Source: Gammaproteobacteria bacterium
GTDB taxonomy: Bacteria; Pseudomonadota; Gammaproteobacteria; JAJFKO01
Direction of reading: 5' to 3'
Length of the DNA: 64,000 nt
NCBI GenBank assembly: GCA_021773175.1
Contig: JAJFKO010000035.1
Span: 1-64,000, forward strand
Part shown: positions 57,315 to 64,000 of the stretch, piece after piece
Numbering within the stretch: position 1 is the stretch's first letter
Layout: each line of letters opens with the position of its first letter
Program-made: the position numbers and the translations under genes
The notes under the pieces: generated by a model
Seen by the model: the letters and a program-made list of their open reading frames with translations, nothing else
Databases searched by the model: none
Told to the model about the DNA's origin: nothing

Positions 57315-58154
57315 GTGAACTATCAACAACGCATCAGTAATGTATTAGAGTATATTGATACCCATCTTGATGGATCAATAACCTTGTTAGAGCTGTGTAG
57401 TGTTGCTCATTTTTCACAGTATCATTTTCATCGCTTATTTTCAGCATGGGTCGGTATGCCGTTAGCGAAGTATATTCAGTATATAAAATTAAAGCGCGCA
57501 GCATATCAATTAGATTTTCAAAAGCAAAAGAAAATCATCGATATTGCTTTTGAAGCAGGTTTTGATAGTCATGAAGCTTTTAGTCGCGCATTTAAAAAAG
57601 CTTGTGGATTCAGTCCGTCACAATTTAGACAAGCGGCTATTTGGGAGCCTTGGCAATTGAAGCCTTATAAAAATGTAAGGAGTTATACAATGAATGTTGA
57701 AGTTAAAGAAATTAATGCCATTCGCACAGCATCTGTTAAGCATCGAGGTGATTTCCATAAAATTAATGAAACAGTAACTAAACTCATTAATTGGAGCCAA
57801 GAAAAGCATTTACCACTAAAACATGGCGAGTGTTTTGGTATTGCTTATAATGATCCCGAAACAACAGCTAGTGCTGAGTTTGAGTTTGATTTTTGTATGC
57901 AAATCTCTGCTAAACAAAATTTAACAAATCAAATTGTTCACGAGCATATCATTCCTGCTGGACGTTATGCTGTTGCTAGACATGTTGGTTCTCAGGATAA
58001 TATTGGCGATACCGTTAAAGCGCTTTATCGAGACTGGTTGCCTGAAACTGGTGAAGAGTTACGAGATGTTCCTTGCTTCTTTCAATATCATAACTTTGCT
58101 CATGAAGTCCAAGAGTCAGCACTCATTGCTGATGTCTATTTGCCATTAAAGTAA
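57315..58154 (+). CDS. AraC-family regulator with GyrI-like domain
   Basis: 279 residues starting at GTG. The N-terminal AraC HTH pair (ISNVLEYIDTHLDGSITLLELCSVAHFSQYHFHRLFSAWVGMPLAKYI, then IIDIAFEAGFDSHEAFSRAFKKACGFSPSQFR) is at about 6-105. The C-terminal ~150 residues are a GyrI/SOUL-like effector-binding domain (VKEINAIRTASVKHRGDFHKI; VHEHIIPAGRYAVARHVG). It resembles Rob/SbmC hybrids, which bind small hydrophobic ligands. A promoter is not clear. Confidence 0.9.
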   Translation: MNYQQRISNVLEYIDTHLDGSITLLELCSVAHFSQYHFHRLFSAWVGMPLAKYIQYIKLKRAAYQLDFQKQKKIIDIAFEAGFDSHEAFSRAFKKACGFSPSQFRQAAIWEPWQLKPYKNVRSYTMNVEVKEINAIRTASVKHRGDFHKINETVTKLINWSQEKHLPLKHGECFGIAYNDPETTASAEFEFDFCMQISAKQNLTNQIVHEHIIPAGRYAVARHVGSQDNIGDTVKALYRDWLPETGEELRDVPCFFQYHNFAHEVQESALIADVYLPLK

Positions 58155-58173
58155 CTGTTGTAAATTATTGATA

Positions 58174-58209
58174 GTTACAAAGCGTAGTGATACCGCAGCG
58201 CTTTGTAAC
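58174..58209. repeat. Perfect 11-bp inverted repeat after the AraC gene
   Basis: GTTACAAAGCG (58174-58184) and CGCTTTGTAAC (58199-58209) have a 14-base loop. No T-run follows, so it is only a weak terminator candidate. Confidence 0.55.
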
Positions 58210-58310
58210 GACTCCTCTGTAAAGCTATTCATAATCAAAAGGTTAGCACTGAATAATCTTGCGGAGACCACTAACTTTTAGCTGTCCAACCAAAAGAACT
58301 GCGCAAATGT

Positions 58311-58339
58311 TTATCATCAACGGTTTTTCGTGGCACAAT
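58311..58339 (+). promoter_or_regulatory. Promoter of paralogue 1
   Basis: TTATCA (58311-58316) and CACAAT (58334-58339) have a 17-base spacer and a surrounding sequence (TGCGCAAA...GGTTTTTCGTGGCA...TGTCC) that aligns with the promoter of paralogue 3. Confidence 0.55.
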
Positions 58340-58469
58340 TCTGTCCTTTTCTCTGCGGGCAAATAGGCAACAAATACCACTAAAAAATAAAAACATAGCG
58401 TCAAGAGGTTGTTGATATTTTGCTTGAGCAATAGCAATTAATAAAAGTAGAGGCTGCGGGTTAGTTATT

Positions 58470-60530
58470 ATGGGATTTAATCATGCTGATGTGTTAGCTG
58501 TTTTAGCTAAACATGGAAAATTACGCGATGCAGCAGCTGTTCGTAGGTCGCATTTTGATCGCATAAATCAATATTGGGTAACAGAGCTTAGGCGACCTTT
58601 TGCATCCGGTATAGAAAAAAGGCGTACACATGATTGCCAAGCAATTCTGCGTGAGCAGATTGGCATGAAGGTCTTGATAGAGTTTCCAGATGGTGACCCG
58701 CGTTATGTTTTTCCATTTTATGCTATAAATTTCGATACTGGAGTTAATCATGCTGAGACAAATTTTTCGATTCTATCTGATTCGATAGTTTATGATAGAG
58801 TAAAAGAAGTATTGCTGGCTGCAGGAATTAAATTCTTTGATGCCACAGGAAGAGTTACAATAAACATTGACCTTAGAGTAAGCGGTGCCAAAGAAAGTAT
58901 GTTAGCAACGGTTCAGCTAATTTGTGAAAAACTTAGGTCGATTATTCCTGATGCAAATAGTCAATATTATTATGACTCTCAAATAGAAAAGCTGCTCAGA
59001 GCTGTCAGACAATTTATACATTATAACGAAATAGGTTTTAAATATTTATATCCAACAGAATTACCACCTGTAACGTTAAAAGATGCAACTATGACTGAGA
59101 CTCAAGTTGCAACGCGACAAATTGTTAATGGTATGTATTCAGCCCTGGTTAGCCGTGAAAATGCTACAACTATTTTGCGAGAGCTGTTGCAAACAGGTTT
59201 ACCCCCTGATTTTAGCTATGAAGGCGCTGACCCGGGTTTATTAGAGAATGTTGCTGCTAGAAGAATAAAAACGCCTGAAGAGCTTGAGCATTGGTTAGCC
59301 TTATTAGATCTACTGCTTCTATATAGTGCTGATTCCACAGTAAGCTCAACACCAGGACGAAGCTGTATAAGAAAGCTAATAACACACTGTTTAGCATTCC
59401 CTGGCGCTCTTCAAGAGGAATATGCGATTAGAGCGCTAACTCGAATGGCTCATGCCAGTTCAACAGGAGAGCGTTTTCTTGTACATGAGGATCACGCAAA
59501 CACTAGAATTGGTCGAGCTATTCACGCAATGAATCAGTACTATAAACAGAGAGACCATGTCGCCCCTTATGTAGCGAGTGCAAAATTTTCTGGTTCTTCT
59601 ATTTACTTTACAATGAAACCTAATCAGCAAGCAAAGCCAAACAATGGCAAGCCTACAGTTATTAAGGTTACAACGCGACGACTCAATAGTCTCACCCCTG
59701 TAGAAATGACAACATTATTTTCGATATTTAAAGAGCGGTTTGGCGAATTAGCTAAGCAAAAAGGTGTTTCATTAGACGTGTATTTTGCCGAGACACTTGA
59801 TGAAGCACTAAAACAATCAGGTTCTCATGCTATGGTGGATTTGATTGAAGTTGTTGGTGAAAACCGTATCTGTGGCTTTAATATGTTTCATACAAAATTG
59901 ATGCAAATAGAAGGTGAGCCAACTTTAGCTTATCGCATCTTATTAGTTGCAGCAAATCAAGAGACCGCTAACCATAGTAGTATTAGCCAGTATAAAGGCT
60001 TTATGAGTCTGTTACAGTATTTACGAGGCTTTGTACTACAGGAAAAATTTCCTGGACTAAGAGTCTTTACCGTTTTAGAAGCATTAAACGCGCGTGTGCC
60101 GGCGCAATTATTTCAGCTTGGTCTGGAGTATTTTCCTTTATATTCTTGTTTGTCAGAAGTTACTCTACGTGAATTGAAGCTCAAGCTTTATGATGGCTAC
60201 GACGTAATTTTTGAGAGAGGGTGCCTCCATGTTGATGATGTATTAGCTGGTGGATCACCTGCGTCAAAAATATCATCGTCACAGCAAGACCACCTTGCCT
60301 TTGGGGCTCAGCGAGCTCAGGTTGCCGTAGTGAATTTTCATCGCTTTTTTAAACGAACTGGTCATGCCACAGTACTGGCATTTGAAAATAGTCAAAATAA
60401 TTTCTCGCAACTAATCCGTTCTTTAAGCATAGCGATGGCTGCGAAATTGTTGGAATCCTTGGTGGCAGGTTTGGCGACAATTATACAAGCAGATGGCTCG
60501 TATGAACCCGTTAAAATTGATTTAAGGTGA
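58470..60530 (+). CDS. Tandem paralogue family, copy 1 (putative host-directed protein)
   Basis: 686 residues. It starts MGFNHADVLAVLAKHGKL; the family signature FPDGDPRYVFPF lies near residue 70. Residues about 240-290 contain an ankyrin-like helical stretch ([50 protein letters not shown]). The C-terminal half has VVGENRICGFNMFHTKLMQIEG near residue 465 and FMSLLQYLRGFVLQEKFPGLRVFTVLEALNARVPAQLFQLGLEYFPLYSCLS near residue 510, which by pattern could be an acyltransferase (GNAT-like) core; that is a guess. No signal or membrane segment. Weak RBS. The copies at 60971 and 63521 share layout and motifs. Confidence 0.75.
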   Translation: MGFNHADVLAVLAKHGKLRDAAAVRRSHFDRINQYWVTELRRPFASGIEKRRTHDCQAILREQIGMKVLIEFPDGDPRYVFPFYAINFDTGVNHAETNFSILSDSIVYDRVKEVLLAAGIKFFDATGRVTINIDLRVSGAKESMLATVQLICEKLRSIIPDANSQYYYDSQIEKLLRAVRQFIHYNEIGFKYLYPTELPPVTLKDATMTETQVATRQIVNGMYSALVSRENATTILRELLQTGLPPDFSYEGADPGLLENVAARRIKTPEELEHWLALLDLLLLYSADSTVSSTPGRSCIRKLITHCLAFPGALQEEYAIRALTRMAHASSTGERFLVHEDHANTRIGRAIHAMNQYYKQRDHVAPYVASAKFSGSSIYFTMKPNQQAKPNNGKPTVIKVTTRRLNSLTPVEMTTLFSIFKERFGELAKQKGVSLDVYFAETLDEALKQSGSHAMVDLIEVVGENRICGFNMFHTKLMQIEGEPTLAYRILLVAANQETANHSSISQYKGFMSLLQYLRGFVLQEKFPGLRVFTVLEALNARVPAQLFQLGLEYFPLYSCLSEVTLRELKLKLYDGYDVIFERGCLHVDDVLAGGSPASKISSSQQDHLAFGAQRAQVAVVNFHRFFKRTGHATVLAFENSQNNFSQLIRSLSIAMAAKLLESLVAGLATIIQADGSYEPVKIDLR

Positions 60531-60970
60531 TGTTATAAACAGTTAGGGGCCGTGTGCGTGATATAAAAGATAAACTAAATTGCCAGAGTCAATTTCAACT
60601 TAGTGTGATTTGCTTATGGCTCCACGATATTTTTTGTATATTCCTCAATAATTTAAAAATAGTCAATTAGTTACCATCTTAATAAAGCATCTTTATTATT
60701 GAGGTTTATTGTCAAGCTAGGAATGTTCTGCAGTATGAGAATTTGGCATTAAACGGTTTTACCTTTCGCAAAATAAAATATGAAATGACAATTATCCAAC
60801 ATGTGTTGACTAAATATTTGCCATCAACCGCATTTGATGGCAAACTATTGACCTGTTTTGGATGGGCGAGTAGTTAACACTACTCGTTGAGCCATTAAAA
60901 AGTATCCTCAAGGCGTTTTTGAGATGCATTTTGGATAGTTAACAAAGATAGATTTTAAGGATTGATTGAT
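60531..60970. other. 440-base interval between paralogues 1 and 2
   Basis: TTGGCA (60743-60748) followed by TTAAACGGTTTT aligns with the promoter regions of copies 1 and 3. TTTGCCATCA/TGATGGCAAA (60817-60826, 60835-60844) and CGAGTAGT/ACTACTCG (60867-60874, 60879-60886) are perfect inverted repeats. No gene was seen. Confidence 0.5.
60817..60886. repeat. Two adjacent perfect hairpins before paralogue 2
   Basis: A 10-bp stem (60817-60844, loop 8) and an 8-bp stem (60867-60886, loop TAAC), both without T-runs. They are absent from the corresponding positions of copies 1 and 3. Confidence 0.6.
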
Positions 60971-63058
60971 ATGGGACTTGGTCATAATTATAGTGATGTA
61001 TTAGATGTTTTAGCAGAGTATGGTAAGTTGCCAACTGCTGCTAATATGCGTGATGTTCATCATCAAAAAATAAATCAATATTGGCTGTCTGAACATCGGT
61101 ATCGTCAAAATGGTGCGCGAGAAAATCGAGATAAAAGGCGCCTAGAGGAGGCTAAAATTAAGCGGCGTGAGCAAGTTGGCATGAAAATCCATATCAATTT
61201 TCCTGATGGTGACCCTAATTGCGTATTCCCGTTTTATGTCATGACCTTTGATAGACACAATCTCGATGGCATTGCTTGTTTATCAATTTTCTCTGACTGT
61301 ATCGTTATAAAAGCAGTAGAAGAAGTACTGATAAAAGCTGGTATAGAATTCTCTAGAGCTGGCGGACGGGCTATCGTTTTCTTTGACCTCAAAAGACATG
61401 ACACTAAAGAGAGTATGCTCGCAACTATTCAAACTATCTGCGAAAAACTGCGTGGAATTGTTCCTGGTACAGATAGTAAATATTATTTTGACGCTGAAAT
61501 GGAAAAGCTTTATAGAGCGGCTAGACAATTTATATATTATAACGAAGTTGGGTTTGATCGCTTATATTCAAATATAGAGTTGCCTAAATTAGTTTTACAA
61601 GATGCGCCCCTGTCAGATGACGATGTTATCCAAAGGCAAGTAGCTCAGGGCATGCGATCAGCTTTTCGTGACAAAGCTCATGCCGTAGAAATTATACGGA
61701 AATTACTAAGGTTAGGTGTACATCCGGATCATAGTAATGAACCAAGGGACCCTGGCATACTTCAAGGAGTGCTATCACGGAAAATAAATACACCTGAAGA
61801 GATGGAGTTGTGGTTAACTCTGTTAGATCTATTACTTGAATATGGCGCTGATACTCGTGATAGTTTGAGTTCTGAAAGAGGTTGTATTTGGAAATTACTA
61901 CAGAGATACTTTAGTAATGAAACGCCGCTTCAAGAGGCATTTACAGTTAGGGCTCTAGCTCGTATGGCACATGCAAATCGTGATGGAAGACCTATACTTA
62001 TTCATGCCGATTATTTAAATACCCGCATCGGTCGAACTCTTGATGCTATGAATAGATTTTATGCCACAAGACGACATGTTGCTCCTGAAATAACTAGCAC
62101 CAGAGTCATGGGCTCATCTATCTATTTCGTCATGCGGTCAGATAGAAATTTAAGTGCGAATAATACAAAGCCGTGTGTAATCAAAGTGACAACTCGAAAA
62201 CTACGCAGTCTGAATCCGCAAGAAATAAGTGCTTTATTTGCAATATTTGCGGAACGTTTCGCAGACTTGGCTCAAGAGAAAGGTGTCTCTTTAGAGGATT
62301 ACTTTGCAGAAACCCTACAGGAAGCACTGGCTCAATCGGATGCTGAGCCTATGGTCGACTTAGTTGAAATTGTTGGTGAAGGATGCATTTGTGCATTCAA
62401 TATGTTTCATACCAAATTAATGCGTATAGATAACGAGTTCACTTTGGTGCATCGTATCTTATTAGTTGCCGCTAATCGAGCAACAGCAGAGCAAAATAGT
62501 ATTAGCCATTATAAAGGTTTTATGAGTCTGCTACTGTATCTGCGCGGCTTCGTTTTACAAGCACGATTTCCTGAGTTAAAAGTCTGTACTATTTTAGAAG
62601 CATTAAACGGACGAACACCAGCTCAGCTATCCCAACTCGGCGTTGAATACTATCCATTATATTCATGCTTATCACCAAGTACGTTACGTGCTCTACAGGT
62701 GCAAATGTATGAGGCATATGACATAAACTTTTATGGTGGATGTTTGCATGTTGATGATGTATTAGCGGGACCATTATCAGCCCCCGTTGCAATTCCGCAA
62801 CAAGCAGATGATATTGCTACATTGGGAAGACAACGAGGTTTTCTTGCTGTCGCGAACTATCAACGCTTTTTTCAACAAAGTGGTCATGCAACGGTACTGG
62901 CCTTTTTTAATCATGGAGCAAATCTGCGGCGATTAAAAAGTTCTTTAGATATATTGATAGCGCAACGAGTGCTTGAAAATTTAATAAGTGGCTTAGCACG
63001 ATTGATAAAGAAGGATGGTTCTTATCAGCCTGTTAGCATTAATTTAAGTCGTATGTGA
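60971..63058 (+). CDS. Tandem paralogue family, copy 2 (putative host-directed protein)
   Basis: 695 residues from the ATG at 60971, chosen because the start MGLGHNYSDVLDVLAEYGKL then matches copies 1 and 3; AAGGA lies about 10 bases upstream. It has FPDGDPNCVFPF near residue 76, an ankyrin-like stretch (LLRLGVHPDHSNEPRDPGILQGVLSRKINTPEEMELWLTLLDLLLEYGAD) and the same C-terminal core (CAFNMFHTKLMRID; FMSLLLYLRGFVLQARFPELKVCTILEALNGRTPAQLSQLGVEYYPLYSCLS), ending with the shared VDDVLAG and DGSYQPV. The N-terminal region has an extra Arg/Lys/Glu-rich segment (about 45-65). Function unknown. Confidence 0.75.
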   Translation: MGLGHNYSDVLDVLAEYGKLPTAANMRDVHHQKINQYWLSEHRYRQNGARENRDKRRLEEAKIKRREQVGMKIHINFPDGDPNCVFPFYVMTFDRHNLDGIACLSIFSDCIVIKAVEEVLIKAGIEFSRAGGRAIVFFDLKRHDTKESMLATIQTICEKLRGIVPGTDSKYYFDAEMEKLYRAARQFIYYNEVGFDRLYSNIELPKLVLQDAPLSDDDVIQRQVAQGMRSAFRDKAHAVEIIRKLLRLGVHPDHSNEPRDPGILQGVLSRKINTPEEMELWLTLLDLLLEYGADTRDSLSSERGCIWKLLQRYFSNETPLQEAFTVRALARMAHANRDGRPILIHADYLNTRIGRTLDAMNRFYATRRHVAPEITSTRVMGSSIYFVMRSDRNLSANNTKPCVIKVTTRKLRSLNPQEISALFAIFAERFADLAQEKGVSLEDYFAETLQEALAQSDAEPMVDLVEIVGEGCICAFNMFHTKLMRIDNEFTLVHRILLVAANRATAEQNSISHYKGFMSLLLYLRGFVLQARFPELKVCTILEALNGRTPAQLSQLGVEYYPLYSCLSPSTLRALQVQMYEAYDINFYGGCLHVDDVLAGPLSAPVAIPQQADDIATLGRQRGFLAVANYQRFFQQSGHATVLAFFNHGANLRRLKSSLDILIAQRVLENLISGLARLIKKDGSYQPVSINLSRM

Positions 63059-63099
63059 TAACGACAGCTCGATCTCATAACACAAAATGACTAATCACC

Positions 63100-63121
63100 A
63101 TATTGTCGAAAACGACAATAT
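63100..63121. repeat. 9-bp hairpin ATATTGTCG-AAAA-CGACAATAT
   Basis: Perfect arms at 63100-63108 and 63113-63121 with an AAAA loop, 42 bases after the stop of paralogue 2. No T-run follows. Confidence 0.6.
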
Positions 63122-63397
63122 ACAGCTAAGTATTTATAAATATATTCTTCACTATCAAGGGTTGATGCAAGGTTGGCATAATTTCTAGTTGCTTTACCAT
63201 CATAAAGTATTTTGTAAATAATCAGTATTGTCTAAAAATACAGGTTGTTTGTAATAAGACAATAATCCAACTTGTTGAAATTTATTATTTTACTAGAAAT
63301 GCCTTGGCGCTAAGGTTTTCAACAATAGATAACTAAATTCAATATTCATTTGCTAGTTAAATTATGAGAAAGTGAACAGATAAGTTTGCGCAAAAGT

Positions 63398-63426
63398 TTG
63401 CCATAAAACGTTTTTGTTGGCATAAT
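63398..63426 (+). promoter_or_regulatory. Promoter of paralogue 3
   Basis: TTGCCA (63398-63403) and CATAAT (63421-63426) with a 17-base spacer form a good sigma-70 promoter. The same layout and flanks are found upstream of paralogue 1. Confidence 0.65.
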
Positions 63427-63520
63427 ATTGTCCGACTGATGCCGGGCAAATAATAAACACTAAAAGTTAAGGCATTAAAAGAGTTATTAATGAAGGTAAA
63501 TTTTTTTAGAGTTGATAGAT

Positions 63521-64000
63521 ATGGGATTTGATCATAGTAAAGTGTTAGCTGTATTAGAGAAATATGATAAGTTAACAAGTGAAGAGCGTGTACGTAGTGT
63601 ACATCATGAACAAGTAAACACTTATGTGCTGCCTGCCTGGCAGTATAGTCGTCCGCGCCAAATTGAACGTCGAGACAAACAACGCCGAGCAGAAGCCGAA
63701 GGTGAGCGGCGTCAACAAATAGGCATGAAGCTTTATATCAAATTTCCTGATGGTGATCCTCGTTATGTGTTTCCATTCTTTTCTATGACTTTTGATATAG
63801 GTGATCGGCATGAAAATGCACTCTTTAAGGTTTGCTGTGATCCAGTTGTGATAGAAAGAGTTAAAGAAGTGTTGCGCAAGGCAGGACTAAATTTCAATAA
63901 GAGTTATGGTGAAGTTACTACAAACCTAAAATATGAAGGCTATGTCTCTCATGAGGCTGTGTTAGCAACTATGCGTGCTTGGTTTGAAACACTTCGTAGC
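63521..64000 (+). CDS. Tandem paralogue family, copy 3 (cut by the window end)
   Basis: The first 160 codons are open to the end of the window. The start MGFDHSKVLAVLEKYDKL is aligned with copies 1 and 2; FPDGDPRYVFPF is identical to copy 1 near residue 78, and VKEVLRKAGLNF follows the same pattern as the others. The N-terminus has an RRDKQRRAEAEGERRQQIG stretch like that of copy 2. The rest of the gene, and whether the array continues, cannot be seen here. Confidence 0.75.
   Translation, partial: MGFDHSKVLAVLEKYDKLTSEERVRSVHHEQVNTYVLPAWQYSRPRQIERRDKQRRAEAEGERRQQIGMKLYIKFPDGDPRYVFPFFSMTFDIGDRHENALFKVCCDPVVIERVKEVLRKAGLNFNKSYGEVTTNLKYEGYVSHEAVLATMRAWFETLRS

Larger units (their letters stand above)
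58155..58469. other. Intergenic region before paralogue 1
   Basis: It contains a perfect 11-bp hairpin (58174-58209) and the promoter at 58311-58339. Nothing else is recognised. Confidence 0.5.
63059..63520. other. Interval between paralogues 2 and 3
   Basis: It holds the hairpin at 63100-63121 and the promoter at 63398-63426. The rest is AT-rich with no gene. Confidence 0.5.

Noticed and set aside
58470-63521. N-terminal MGF/MGL of the three paralogues as N-myristoylation motifs
   Set aside because: Phe at position 3 in copies 1 and 3 is disfavoured by NMT and no basic residue follows; only the small protein at 28804 fits well.

Overview
The window comes from an AT-rich gammaproteobacterium that very probably lives inside eukaryotic cells; the order Legionellales (Legionella, Coxiella, Berkiella and relatives) fits best. 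The housekeeping genes are typical of Gammaproteobacteria: mrp, queA, sucCD, yciB-bolA, yciO-trpS-scpA-scpB, tusBCDE, a yccA-type gene and uvrY-uvrC-pgsA followed by tRNAs. Chromosome condensation uses ScpA/ScpB rather than MukBEF. Between these lie large genes with no obvious bacterial role and proteins carrying signals that make sense only in a eukaryotic cytosol. No rRNA genes, CRISPR arrays or intact insertion sequences were seen.

Layout. 1-7 kb: mrp, a serine beta-lactamase-like hydrolase, a fused alpha/beta E1 dehydrogenase, a half-length MFS protein, a FleQ-like sigma-54 activator and tRNA-Leu(CAA). 7.1-24.8 kb: a short terminated transcript, a strongly structured leader, a single 16.2-kb gene for a 5384-residue protein whose last ~300 residues look like an OTU-type cysteine protease, and queA starting on the last base of its stop codon. 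25.3-27.4 kb: sucCD. 27.4-30.2 kb: a compact cluster of four unrecognised genes that carry, respectively, a mitochondrial presequence-like N-terminus, a Src-like N-myristoylation motif, a Glu-rich C-terminus, and a permuted NlpC/P60-like domain ending in a CaaX box. 30.2-32.3 kb: a two-component system. 32.4-45.4 kb: mostly core genes, with a decayed Fic-domain gene and a TrpS homologue that has lost its catalytic signatures. 45.4-54 kb: a CapA-like protein, a palindrome-rich AT-rich gap, a small HTH protein, glutaminase, a phosphopantetheinyl transferase, a GNAT enzyme, a dehalogenase-like hydrolase without its nucleophile, a small lipoprotein and two tandem LuxR-type regulators. 54-64 kb: a 908-residue protein with an N-terminal HAD-like motif, a monooxygenase, an AraC/GyrI regulator, and a tandem array of three paralogues, the last cut by the window end.

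How it fits together. The core operons support tRNA modification (queA, tus), the TCA cycle, DNA repair and phospholipid synthesis. uvrY is the GacA/LetA-type response regulator that in Legionella-like bacteria controls virulence switching. The giant protein, the 27.4-30.2 kb cluster, the 908-residue protein and the tandem paralogues are the best candidates for host-directed (secreted) proteins. That is inference from motifs, because no secretion genes lie in the window. A dispersed structured repeat with the core GTGCCCTTTGGGTA occurs three times, and two inverted copies bracket the giant gene plus queA.
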